A stretch of 64,000 nt of DNA, taken from NCBI GenBank assembly GCA_029550525.1, contig JAKPHF010000048.1, positions 1-64,000 of the forward strand, read 5' to 3'. Shown here piece by piece: positions 25,338 to 34,300 of this stretch. The DNA comes from Planctomycetota bacterium. GTDB taxonomy: Bacteria > Planctomycetota > Phycisphaerae > UBA1845 > PWPN01. How positions within the stretch are numbered: position 1 is the first letter of the stretch; the number at the start of each line of letters is the position of its first letter. The position numbers and the translations under genes were made by a program. The notes below the pieces were generated by a model. The model was not told where the DNA came from and did not search any database. It saw only the letters and a list, made by a program, of their open reading frames with translations.

Positions 25338-25964
25338 ATGCAATCGACATCGAAGATTACCTGCCTGGCCGTGGTGGCGGGGCTGCTCGCCGGCTGGTGC
25401 GGCGCCTGCGGCGACGATACTCAAGCCGGGAGCGATCTGGACTTAGGCGCACTGATCGACGACCCGGGGGCCGCTCCCCCCAAGATCAAGTTCCCGCCCG
25501 AATGCCAGCAGGACGATGTTTCGGTGAATACGTTCATCACCCGGGTGCTGGATATCTGCCAGCGCGGGGATTACGACAAGTTCTGCGGCCTGTTTGGCAT
25601 CTCGGAGGTGCCGCCCAGCCATGACGACTTCAAACGCATCTGGGCGGGCGTGAGCGAGGTGGCGGTGGTGAGTGTTCACCGGACGAAGGAGGAGCCGCCG
25701 CAGTATTTCGTCCACGCGGCGGTCAAACTCCGGCAGCCGGATTCCCTGAAACGGACAAAACGCGACATCGTCGTTCGCGTGTACAAAGAGCTGGACGAGT
25801 GGCGGATCAGCGGAGCTCCGAAGGAGATCCAGCGCAAGATCCTGATCGCCGACAGCCAGCCGGCCTCCGCGCCTGCGGAAGCGCCGGCGGTTCGGCCCGT
25901 TGGTCAAGGAGCCGCGCCAAGTTCCGATCCTGTTGGGTATAAGACGCAGAGCCCGGGCTCGTGA
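25338..25964 (+). CDS. Putative lipoprotein or exported protein, unknown function
   Basis: This 208-residue protein starts with a hydrophobic export signal (KITCLAVVAGLLAGWCGACGDD) whose Cys could be a lipid attachment site, although the residues before it are not a classical lipobox. The central part (about 55-165) looks like a small alpha+beta domain (NTFITRVLDICQRGDYDKFCGLFGIS, RDIVVRVYKELDEWRISGAP), reminiscent of NTF2-like or lumazine-binding-like folds. The end is Pro/Ala-rich. It precedes the cyclophilin gene by about 110 bases on the same strand. I do not recognise the family. Confidence 0.7.
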   Translation: MQSTSKITCLAVVAGLLAGWCGACGDDTQAGSDLDLGALIDDPGAAPPKIKFPPECQQDDVSVNTFITRVLDICQRGDYDKFCGLFGISEVPPSHDDFKRIWAGVSEVAVVSVHRTKEEPPQYFVHAAVKLRQPDSLKRTKRDIVVRVYKELDEWRISGAPKEIQRKILIADSQPASAPAEAPAVRPVGQGAAPSSDPVGYKTQSPGS

Positions 25965-26072
25965 GGGCGAGTCCCCGGCCGCAGCGCGTCCTGGCCAAAG
26001 CGCGGACGGGACCGGTTGACGCCGGAGCATGTTCAAACGGCTCGGATGCGGGGCCGTTCCGGAAGGATTTCG

Positions 26073-27314
26073 ATGTGTAGAGCCATGTTGCTGCAACACC
26101 AGGGATTGTCCGCCCGGAGCCCGATTCGCCGGGCCGTTCTGGCACTCGTTCTACTCCCCGCTTTGTGTGGGACGGCCCAGGCTGAAGCGGCCTTCGGTGA
26201 GGGGGATCTGAACGTACTGGTGCGCGCAGGCTTGCGGACGGACAAGCCGATCGTGCAGGCCGGCAAGCCGATCTGGGTCGAGTTCACGCTGACGAATCTC
26301 ACGGAAAACCGGCTGACGCTGCGTGTTCCGGACCTTTCATCCGATCCGGTGGACGTCTCAGAGATGGGCTTGCCGGTCGAGCACGTTTTCAGCGGCCAGG
26401 GCTTCGGCGGCCCGGTGCTGGAAGACGACCACGGCGAGGTTCGCGACTCGAAGGTCGCCATCCGGCCCAAGGGCCCGGTGCCGGCGATCAAGCTCGCCCC
26501 GTTCGGCAGCGTGGGGATTCGGCTCGACGTAACCCGCTATTACCCATCGATGCTGCGGCCTGGCGAGTACAAGCTGACGTGGCGGCCGTACAACGGGAGC
26601 GTGGTTTCCGAGCCGCTGTCTATCACCGTGTTGGCCGAGCGCCAGGCCGTCATTCTCACCGATTTCGGCAAGATGACGATCCGCTTCTACTACGACAAGG
26701 CTCCCAACCACGTGCAGAACTTCATCGAGTTGGTCGAGCAGCGATTCTATGACAATCTGACGTTCAACCGGCTGATCCCCGGGGGATTGATCCAGGGCGG
26801 TGACCCGCTGGGCAATCGGCGGGGCATCCGGGCTGACGGCAAGCGACTCAAGGCCGAGTTCAACGATGTCCCCTTCGAGTTCGGGACGGTCGGCATGGCC
26901 CGGTCGATGCAGGATCCGGACTCGGCGAGCTGCCAATTCTTCATCTGCCTGGGCCGACAGCCAGGCTTTGACGGCCAGCAGACGGCCTTCGGATACCTGG
27001 TCGGCAACGAATCGTTCGAGACGCTGCGACGGTTGGCGGCGGTGCCCACGGGCACGTACAACGGCTTGGCCGACTACCCCAAGCAACCGATCTACATTCG
27101 GGCCATCTCGCTCGAGAGCGTGCCGCCTCGGGATCGGCAGTCGGAACCCAAACCGATCACGCCGGCCGCCAGCCAGCCGCATCCGACGATCCTGGGCGAG
27201 GCCAAGGCGCCGGCGGACACAAGCGCGATGGCCGGCGGGCGTCCGGCGGCAGATCTGCCCGGCCTGCGAGCCCAAGGCAGGGTAGGACGCCGGCCGGCGA
27301 CCGCCCCCGAATAG
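26073..27314 (+). CDS. Exported cyclophilin-type peptidyl-prolyl isomerase with N-terminal beta domain
   Basis: This 413-residue protein has an N-terminal signal sequence (hydrophobic stretch about 20-37, ending AQAEA). An immunoglobulin-like domain of roughly 150 residues follows (VRAGLRTDKPIVQAGKPIWV). Residues about 195-345 are a cyclophilin domain (NHVQNFIELVEQRFYDNLTFNRLIPGGLIQGGDPLG and SCQFFICLGRQPGFDGQQTAFG). The usual FHR motif reads FNRLI, so the catalytic Arg is retained while the preceding His is Asn. It would help fold exported proteins. The tail is Pro-rich. Start chosen at ATG 26073, which has GGAAGGA upstream. Confidence 0.85.
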   Translation: MCRAMLLQHQGLSARSPIRRAVLALVLLPALCGTAQAEAAFGEGDLNVLVRAGLRTDKPIVQAGKPIWVEFTLTNLTENRLTLRVPDLSSDPVDVSEMGLPVEHVFSGQGFGGPVLEDDHGEVRDSKVAIRPKGPVPAIKLAPFGSVGIRLDVTRYYPSMLRPGEYKLTWRPYNGSVVSEPLSITVLAERQAVILTDFGKMTIRFYYDKAPNHVQNFIELVEQRFYDNLTFNRLIPGGLIQGGDPLGNRRGIRADGKRLKAEFNDVPFEFGTVGMARSMQDPDSASCQFFICLGRQPGFDGQQTAFGYLVGNESFETLRRLAAVPTGTYNGLADYPKQPIYIRAISLESVPPRDRQSEPKPITPAASQPHPTILGEAKAPADTSAMAGGRPAADLPGLRAQGRVGRRPATAPE

Positions 27315-27407
27315 CCGTGAACTCGGGCACCGCACGTCCGGCCTAGCCGCAAGCGGGCAGGAGACGCCGCCCTTCGCACGCCTCGTGCGTTGCGTGGGCA
27401 ATCCCCT

Positions 27408-27413
27408 TATAAT
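27408..27413 (+). promoter_or_regulatory. -10 box of the SRP RNA gene
   Basis: A perfect TATAAT ends 10 bases before the predicted 5' end of SRP RNA, so initiation 7-8 bases downstream would give an almost mature RNA. The -35 region is weak. Confidence 0.65.
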
Positions 27414-27423
27414 GGGGTGACGA

Positions 27424-27549
27424 GCCGATCGTACTGAGGGCCGGGTCCCATGCAGTGGGACCGGTGGACAACGGGTCAGGACCGAGAGGTAGCAGCCCAG
27501 CCAGCGTGTTCCAGGTGCCGTGGATCACCTGGCCCTCAATGCGATCGGC
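27424..27549 (+). ncRNA. ffs: Bacterial small signal recognition particle RNA (4.5S type)
   Basis: The ends pair as GCCGATCG (27424-27431) with CGATCGGC (27542-27549), and inner AGGGCC pairs with GGCCCT. The apical Ffh-binding hairpin contains GTCAGGACC-GAGA-GGTAGCAGCC, matching the conserved SRP domain IV pattern with a GNRA tetraloop. Length is about 126 nt. A GTTTTTG run follows and may terminate transcription. The gene sits directly upstream of dnaX, as in many bacteria. The ends are estimated to within a few bases. Confidence 0.9.
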
Positions 27550-27639
27550 CGTTTTTGTTCACGCATACCCGCACGCGAGCCGGCGGGCGGCAGGCCTGGG
27601 CACGGCTCGTGGGGCGGCTCCACGAGGAGATGCGCAGGG

Positions 27640-29175
27640 ATGGCATACAAGGTACTCGCCCGCAAATACCGAAGCTGGACGTTTGACGAGTTGGTCGGCC
27701 AGGAGGCGGTGGCCACCACGCTGAAAAACGCCATCCAGACGCAGCGTCTGCACCACGGGTACCTGTTTTGCGGCACGCGCGGCGTGGGCAAGACGTCGGC
27801 GGCGCGGATTCTCGCCCGCTCGCTCAACTGCCTGTCGTTCGACCAGCCCACCGTGGAGCCCTGCCGCACGTGCGAGTCGTGCGTGGCGATCGCCGAAGGC
27901 CAGGACGTCGACGTCATCGAGATCGACGCGGCGAGCAACACCGGCGTCGACAACATCCGCGAGCTGCGCAGCAACACGCTCTATCGGCCGGCACGAGCCC
28001 GATTCAAGATCTACATCATCGACGAAGTGCACATGCTGAGCACGGGGGCGTTCAACGCACTGCTCAAGACGCTGGAAGAGCCGCCCGGGCACGTCAAGTT
28101 CATCATGGCCACCACCGAGGCCAAGAAGGTGCCGGCCACGATTCAGAGCCGCTGCCTCCGCTTCGACTTCCGCAGCATTCCGGCCGAGAAGATCGCCGCA
28201 CACTTCGAGCACATTCTGCAACAGGAGCAGATCGAGGTCGATCCGCAGGTGATCCGGCGGGTGGCCCGGTTGGCCAACGGTTCCATGCGCGACGGGCTGT
28301 CGCTGCTCGATCAGTTGCTCTCGCTGGGCGCTGACAAGCTGACCATGGACATGCTCGACGACGTGCTGCCCGTCTCGTACGACGCGACGCTGACGCAGCT
28401 CGTCGAGCAGCTTGCCGAGCACGACGCGGGCGGTGCGCTGGTCACGCTCGATGCATGTCTGGCATCGGGCTACAGCCTCGAACGGTTCGCCGAGGCGCTG
28501 GCCGAGCAAGTGCGGACGCTCATGCTGCTGAACGTCTGCGGCCCGACCACGAACCTGGTGGAACTGCCGCCGGCGGTGGCGGAACGGATGATTGAACTGT
28601 CCAAGCGGTTCGATCAGGAAGCGTACGTGTTCATGATTTCGGTGCTGGAAGAGCTGCGGCGGAATATCCGGTTCAGCGCGCTGGGTCGCGCGTTGACGGA
28701 AGCTGCCTTGGTGCGGCTGGCGAGCGGAACCAGCTACCGTTCGGTTCAGTCGCTGCTCGCTCAGTTGGAAAGTGGCGGAACCGTTGGGGTGGCGGCACCG
28801 GCCGGCCAAGCCGCGAGCGGGCCACGACCGATGGCGTCGGCGGCACCGGCCGCGGCACCGGTCGCACCTGTCGCGCCGCCCGCGCCTGCGGTGCCCAGAC
28901 CGACTCCGGCTCCTCCGGCGACACCGCGTTCACCCGCCCCGCCGGTTGCTCGCCCTGAGCCGGCTCCGTCGCGTCCGGCAAAGCCGCCGGCGAGTTCGGG
29001 CAAGCAAGCGTTGCCCGGCAAGCCTGCTACTCCGGCGCGCTCGGTGCCCAAGCCGCCCACTCCTGAGGACCTGCGGGCGGCCACATCCGAGCCGTTGGTT
29101 CGCGAGGCTATGGACCTGTTCCAGGCCACGCTCGTGAACGTCGAACGACAGGAGCAACCGAAGCAAAAGGAATAG
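27640..29175 (+). CDS. dnaX: DNA polymerase III subunit gamma/tau
   Basis: This 511-residue clamp-loader ATPase starts MAYKVLARKYRSWTFDELVGQ, the hallmark N terminus. It has Walker A GTRGVGKT (45-52), a zinc-binding CRTCESC segment (75-81), Walker B with IIDEVHML (127-133), and the sensor region MATTEAKKVPATIQSRC. Residues about 400-490 are Pro/Ala-rich, and the C terminus is short compared with a full tau. No slippery A-run for a programmed frameshift was seen. The gene follows SRP RNA and is followed by ybaB and recR, a conserved replication/recombination cluster. Confidence 0.95.
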   Translation: MAYKVLARKYRSWTFDELVGQEAVATTLKNAIQTQRLHHGYLFCGTRGVGKTSAARILARSLNCLSFDQPTVEPCRTCESCVAIAEGQDVDVIEIDAASNTGVDNIRELRSNTLYRPARARFKIYIIDEVHMLSTGAFNALLKTLEEPPGHVKFIMATTEAKKVPATIQSRCLRFDFRSIPAEKIAAHFEHILQQEQIEVDPQVIRRVARLANGSMRDGLSLLDQLLSLGADKLTMDMLDDVLPVSYDATLTQLVEQLAEHDAGGALVTLDACLASGYSLERFAEALAEQVRTLMLLNVCGPTTNLVELPPAVAERMIELSKRFDQEAYVFMISVLEELRRNIRFSALGRALTEAALVRLASGTSYRSVQSLLAQLESGGTVGVAAPAGQAASGPRPMASAAPAAAPVAPVAPPAPAVPRPTPAPPATPRSPAPPVARPEPAPSRPAKPPASSGKQALPGKPATPARSVPKPPTPEDLRAATSEPLVREAMDLFQATLVNVERQEQPKQKE

Positions 29176-29190
29176 CAACTGTTTTGGCTG

Positions 29191-29216
29191 GTAGCCCACA
29201 ACTGACAGTCATCGCT
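29191..29216. repeat. Dispersed AGCTAT-type repeat, degenerate copy
   Basis: GTAGCCCACAACTGACAGTC resembles the AGCTnACAGCT family seen at 22219, 38117 and 58099. It lies in the 61-base gap between dnaX and ybaB. Confidence 0.35.
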
Positions 29217-29236
29217 TTCAAGGATCGGAGTCACTC

Positions 29237-29575
29237 ATGTTCGGTGGGTTGGGAAATCTCGCGGAAATGATGAAGCAGGCCAAGTCGCTGCAGGAGAACC
29301 TCCAGAAGATGCAGGAAGAGTTGGCCTCTCGTACGTACGACGGTGATGCCGGGGCAGGCATGGTTCGGGCCGAAGTCAACGGACGGATGGAACTGGTCCG
29401 AGTGAAGATCGACCCGAAGGCGGCCGGCGACGTGGAATTGCTCGAGGATCTCATCGTGGCAGCGGTGGCGGCGGCGAATCGCAAAGCCTCCGAGGCGGCC
29501 AAGAACGAAATGGTCCGGCTGACGGGCGGATTGAATATCCCGGGCCTGAGCGGACTGTTGGGACAGGCGACGTGA
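29237..29575 (+). CDS. ybaB: YbaB/EbfC family nucleoid-associated protein
   Basis: This 112-residue protein is a typical YbaB/EbfC DNA-binding protein: MFGGLGNLAEMMKQAKSLQENLQKMQEEL (coiled helix), then a beta core with GMVRAEVNGRMELVRVKIDP, then a second helix with LIVAAVAAANRKASEAA. The C-terminal LSGLLGQ is also common. It binds DNA as a dimer. It sits between dnaX and recR, the classic order, and should be in the same operon. Confidence 0.95.
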   Translation: MFGGLGNLAEMMKQAKSLQENLQKMQEELASRTYDGDAGAGMVRAEVNGRMELVRVKIDPKAAGDVELLEDLIVAAVAAANRKASEAAKNEMVRLTGGLNIPGLSGLLGQAT

Positions 29576-29669
29576 GAGGGGCAGGCCTTCCAATGCGCAA
29601 AAGTCGGCGAACCCCGCCGGTCGCTGCTGCGGAGGTTCGGGGGGAGTTGGATTCGGCTGGAGACGGTGC

Positions 29670-30284
29670 TTGAGTGAGAGTGTCCGCGGAATACCAGAAT
29701 CGCTGGCTCGGCTGATGGCGTCGTTATCGTCGCTGCCGGGCATCGGGCCGCGCAGCGCTGAGCGCATCGCGTTTCATCTCTTGCGGGCTCCGCGCGACGA
29801 AGCGCTCGCGCTGGCCGATGCGATCCGCAGCATCAAGGAGAGCCTGCGGCATTGCTCGCAGTGCTTCAATCTGACCGAAGAAGATCTGTGCCCGATTTGC
29901 CGGGATCCGCGGCGCGACCGCTCGTTCGTGGTGGTGGTCGAGCAGCCCAAGGACGTGATGCTGCTCGAGCAAACCGGGCTGATCCAGGGCGTGTATCACG
30001 TGCTCATGGGTCACATCGCCCCGCTCGAGAACGTGGGACCGGCCGACCTGACGATCGGCGCGCTGGTCGAGCGGGTCAAGCAGGGCGCTATCCGTGAAGT
30101 GCTCGTCGCGACCAACCCCACCATGGAAGGCGACGGCACGGCCTTGTACATCCAAAGCGTGCTCGAGCCGCTCGGCGTCAAGCTGTCGCGCCTGGCCCGG
30201 GGGCTGGCGGTCGGCTCGCAAGTCGAATACGCCTCCCGTGCCATGCTCGAAGCCGCCATCAAAGGCAGAACGAGCATCTCCTGA
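29670..30284 (+). CDS. recR: Recombination mediator RecR
   Basis: This 204-residue protein works with RecF/RecO in gap repair. The N-terminal helix-hairpin-helix is ASLSSLPGIGPRSAERIAFHLLR. A four-cysteine zinc finger follows (CSQCFNLTEEDLCPIC), then a Toprim domain with VVVEQPKDVMLLEQT and VLVATNPTMEGDGTALYI. The frame that gives the full family length opens with a TTG codon at 29670; the next ATG (29715) would cut into the conserved N terminus. It is the last gene of the dnaX cluster. A dispersed repeat follows at 30334. Confidence 0.95.
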   Translation: MSESVRGIPESLARLMASLSSLPGIGPRSAERIAFHLLRAPRDEALALADAIRSIKESLRHCSQCFNLTEEDLCPICRDPRRDRSFVVVVEQPKDVMLLEQTGLIQGVYHVLMGHIAPLENVGPADLTIGALVERVKQGAIREVLVATNPTMEGDGTALYIQSVLEPLGVKLSRLARGLAVGSQVEYASRAMLEAAIKGRTSIS

Positions 30285-30333
30285 GACCTACGCCGGGCGA
30301 CCAGGGCGCTTTTGCCTGTCGGCCAATCCCTCA

Positions 30334-30361
30334 CCCCTCAAGTCTCAGGACTCAAGCCTTC
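30334..30361. repeat. Dispersed CAGGACTCAAGCC repeat, copy 2
   Basis: CCCTCAAGTCTCAGGACTCA, followed by AGCCTT, is nearly identical to the copies at 41681 and 58003 and inverted relative to 20299. It separates recR from the convergent GH16 gene. Confidence 0.6.
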
Positions 30362-30363
30362 TA

Positions 30364-31170
30364 TCATTCGGGAGCGCTGGCGGGTGCGCTCACCGAGCGC
30401 GGCTGCATGGGTGGAGCCAAGTCGTACACACGCACGTAATCGACCAGGAACTCGTCGGGCAATTGGGCCTCTTTGATGTCACCAGCCCACTTGCCGACCT
30501 CGTCGGAGAGCTTGATGAACAACGGCACCTGGCACACGCCACCGGCCTTGGTGCGCCACGTTTCCTTGCCGTCCACGTAGAACACGTACTCGTCGGGCAG
30601 CCAGAGCAGTGCGAACGTGTGCCAGCCTTCCATGAGGCCGGGAATGTCGGCCTTGTGGCCGGCCGACCGGTGCTCCTTGCCGTAACCATCCCAGTGCAGA
30701 GCGTGGTTGAGCCGGCCATCGAGCCAGGGCTTTTCCATGATGTCGATTTCCGTGCCGTCGCGGCCCTCGTTGCCGACGCGATGGACCGTGCTGCCCATGA
30801 GCCAGAACGCCGGCCAGTGCCCCGGCTGCTTGTGAAGCTTGATGCGAGCCACGTAGTAGCCGAAGGCGTGCTCGAACTTGCCGCGGGTGCGAATACAGCC
30901 GTCGATGTACTTGTCGCCTTCCTGGAACGTCTTCATGACCAGGTGGCCCCGGCCGTCCAACGAAACGGCCTTGCGCATCCACCAGCCGTCACGGCGCGGA
31001 GCATCAGGCGGGCATTCCCACTTGCTTTCGTCCAACTTGTCGCCGTCGAACTCGTCGTGCCAAATCAGCTTCCAGGTTCGACCCGGCGGTGCGGGTGGCA
31101 GTTGATCGGCCGGCTGGAGTTCTTCAGCCGTAGCGACACTCGCGAGCACAAATGGAAGTAACCAGAACAT
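30364..31170 (-). CDS. Secreted GH16 family glycoside hydrolase
   Basis: This 268-residue protein starts with a signal peptide (MFWLLPFVLASVATA). The GH16 jelly roll is recognisable from KLIWHDEFDGDKLDESKW, YYVARIKLHKQPGHWPAFWLMG and the catalytic motif TEIDIMEKPW, with nucleophile and acid/base glutamates two residues either side of Asp. Members cut beta-1,3/1,4-glucans, agarose, carrageenan or porphyran. Which of these cannot be told here. The start at 31170 is preferred over an upstream TTG because TGGAGGG lies a few bases before it. Confidence 0.92.
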   Translation of the reverse strand: MFWLLPFVLASVATAEELQPADQLPPAPPGRTWKLIWHDEFDGDKLDESKWECPPDAPRRDGWWMRKAVSLDGRGHLVMKTFQEGDKYIDGCIRTRGKFEHAFGYYVARIKLHKQPGHWPAFWLMGSTVHRVGNEGRDGTEIDIMEKPWLDGRLNHALHWDGYGKEHRSAGHKADIPGLMEGWHTFALLWLPDEYVFYVDGKETWRTKAGGVCQVPLFIKLSDEVGKWAGDIKEAQLPDEFLVDYVRVYDLAPPMQPRSVSAPASAPE

Positions 31171-31220
31171 GAGGATGACCCTCCAACCCAAGGCGACCGC
31201 TTGCCGGTCGAACAGACCGC

Positions 31221-31249
31221 CGGGGAGCGGGCGTCTCCCCCCGCCTCAA
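31221..31249. repeat. GC-rich palindromic repeat family A, copy 2
   Basis: GGGGAGCGGGCGTCTCCCCC followed by CGCCTC is a variant of the element at 16096. It lies upstream of the GH16 gene. Confidence 0.55.
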
Positions 31250-31345
31250 CTTCCGCCGCGCCGGGTTCACAAACACCAACAGGAATTGAAACAGCGAGCA
31301 CAACTGCTGGGCGCTGCGCGTGCGGACATCTACCGCGTCACCAGA

Positions 31346-31375
31346 AGGCGGGCAGGATGCCCGCCCCCCGAGAAT
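31346..31375. repeat. GC-rich palindromic repeat family A, copy 3 (variant centre)
   Basis: GGCGGGCAGGATGCCCGCC is followed by CCCC and GAGAATC. The centre GCAGGATGC replaces the usual GAGACG/CGTCTC and matches the centre of the 54-bp repeats near 50280. It abuts the end of the large GH38 gene. Confidence 0.55.
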
Positions 31376-34300
31376 CTATTCCAGGCGTACCGCCGCCATG
31401 CCGTTGGGCTCGAGCTTCAGCGTCAACTTGCCGCCGTCCATCGCGAGCTTCTCCCGGTTACGCTCGACCAGGTCGCAACGAACGGCTCGGCTGGTGCCCG
31501 GGAAACTCGTAACGATCCGGGCTTCGGTGGCTTGGCCGGCCGTCTCGCGCAAGCGGACGATCACGCCCTTGCCGTCGTCGGCCGGCTTGACCGCGGTCAC
31601 GGTGACGTTAGCCGGCTCAACCGAGCAGAAGGAAGCCGTCGGTGGCAACTGGCCGCTCCGCCCACGGATCGGAACGATGCGAATCGTCCGCATGGGCGCG
31701 TGCACCGACTCGCCGAACAGCGACGCGGCAACCGGATCGATGGCTTGATCGCTGGTCAGGCTGTAACGGAACTCGAACCAGCCGTCCTGGCTCGCCTTGT
31801 AGTTGGTGAACCAGTAATTGTTCATCGCATAGGCGAAGAGCGTGCCGTTGGTGATGGGCAATTCGTCGAGCCAGTTGCCGGGCGTCATCTGCGAAATGGT
31901 GATGAGCGGCGTATCGACGGGCGACCAGGCCACCGCGCGGTCCAGCATGTTCACGGTCACCCAGCGCTGCACGCTGAACCAGTCGCGGCAGGCTCCGGGG
32001 AAGTGGTCCTCGTTGGGCCGCACGCTGCTCCCGCCAATCTCGTAACGGAACCTGGGAGCCGCCCCGGCGAACGGAAACGAGAAGTAGACGGCCTCTTTGT
32101 CGAACGTGTGGCTCTTGTTGAGGCGGAAGTTGAAGTCGATCCGCCGCTCGTGTTCGTAGAGGACGACCTCCATGGAGGCGTCGGGGAACATGTGCATGGG
32201 GAAGATGGACTTGACGCTGCTGAACACCGGCCCGGCAGCGCCAGGTTCGAGGCGCGACTTCTCCGGCGAGTGGAATTGGATCTTGTTGGGATTCGGACAG
32301 GTCCACTGCGTCTCGCCCTTCTTCTCCTCGCCACCGGCGGCGTAGATGAGCTGGCCCAGCTTGTACGGGCTGCTCGCGTCCACCAGTTCCTTGCCGAGCG
32401 TCTTATCGATCAGGCTGGCGATGCCGCCGGTCTTGGGGTCGAAGCCGACGCGGTAATACTCGTTCTCGAAGATCTTTCCGTCGAAACGTCGGGGAGCCGG
32501 CTTGGCCGTGACCTCGCCTGCCGGCACGAGCCGATAGGTTCGATATCCGACCGCCGGCACGTTCCTGGCCAGGAACTTCACGCCCACGTTCACCAGCAGA
32601 TCCTGCCGCGTGATCTGCTGCGCGACGACGCCATCCTCATCGACGATCAGCATGTCGCGTGGGATCTCGGCCTCGACCACACCGGTGCGCGGACGGCCCG
32701 ACGGATTGAACACCAGCACCGAACCGGCGGGTGCATCCACCATCGCGCCGAGGTGGTTCAACCCGCGCTCGAGCAGCCGATTGGCGAGCGACTTGGCGGT
32801 GGTCGCGTAGGCCGCCTTCACCGCCCACTGGCGAGTCACGAAATCGAGCATCGGGTGACTGATGCTGTTCCACGCCCCCCACGTGTGCTCGTCGTACAAC
32901 AGGATGTTGTCCCATGCCGTATCAAAGCGCTCCTGCGGCACGGCCAGCTTGTCGTTGACCTGCTTGGCTACCGCCCAAGCGATCTCGGCGGCGATGATGT
33001 CCTGATGAGCCGTGCGGTTGAGCGCCGTTTCCAGCGCCGTCGATGCCGCCCCATCTTCCCACCAACTGCCGCCGCAACCGCGGACGGTTGGAATCCGGTC
33101 GGCGAAGTGCTTTTCGATGTGAGCGAAGAAATCGTTGTTCGCACACAAGATCACTTTCGGGTATGCGTAGTGCTTGGCGTACTCGGTGATGGTTTCGGCG
33201 ATGTGCCGGGTGCCCAACACGTTATCGCTGTAGGCGCCGTGCAGCAGAATGGCATCGTACGGGTAATCCTTGCGCTGATTCCACCAGGTCAGATCGCGTT
33301 CGACCGCCGCCCGCATGCGGTCGAACCCGTCGTTCAAGCCGATGCTGCCCGCCTGCGAGTAACCCGCGGCAAACCACGTCAGCACTCTGGCGCCATCCGG
33401 TCCCTCCCACCAGAACGGCGATTTCTTGTGGATCTCCTTTTTGAACAATGGCGCGCGAGTTTGGTTGACGCCCACGCTCAGGCAGCGAATGCCCGCCCCG
33501 GCCAGAATGCTCGGCAGGCTCCAGACGTGCGACGGGGCGTCGGTGATCGTGTAGCTCTCGAAGGGCACGCCGAACTTGCGGTGTAGCCGGGCCGAGTAAT
33601 ACATGTTGCGGATCAGCTCTTCCTCGGTGCACAGCCCGCTGAGCATGTTCAAATAGCTGGCCTCAATACCAATGCGGCGCTCGCGAGCAGCTTTGTAGAG
33701 CTCATGGTGCCGCGAAGCCAACGCGTCGTTCAACCAGACCTGGGCGGCCCACGATGACTCGAGATTCCAATGATAGAGCGGGAACTCGCGTACCAGCTCC
33801 AGTGCCAGGTCAGTGTTGCGGTTGTGCACGTCTATGACCTTGTCCTGCGTGTCGGTGTAGCCAATGTCGGTATGCACGCTGGGGGCCACGAAGATGTGCC
33901 ACTTTTTCTGCACCGTCTGCGTGAGCGACACGGTCCTGGTCTGGCCGCCGGCCGAGGCGGTCACGGTCAGTTGCCGCGGTCGATCCGCCTCGTCCACGTA
34001 AACGACGCCGCCGACCGTGCCCAGACTGGCCTGCTTGAGCGTGGCCGTGCCGATCAAGTCCACACCCGCCCGCACATCGATGCGCACGCTTGCATCCCGG
34101 GCCACGCCGCTGACGGTCACGCCGAGTTCCTGGAGAATCCTGCCCTCGCGTTCCACGAAGAACATCGTGGGCCGGACCGACAATTCGAGCGAGGGCTGCT
34201 CGCCGCCGGGCAAGCGCGTCAGCGTGATGGCGTCGTACAACAACCACGAGCCCGAGATAATTTTCAACTCGATACGGTTGGTACCTTTCTTCAGATAGTT

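Noticed and set aside
29030-29175. Programmed frameshift site in dnaX
   Set aside because: No slippery A-run with a following stem was seen; the Pro/Ala-rich end is GC-rich throughout.
31169-33586. An 805-codon frame on the plus strand opposite the large GH38 gene
   Set aside because: It is Arg/His/Val-rich without any domain and is a shadow of the GH38 codon pattern.
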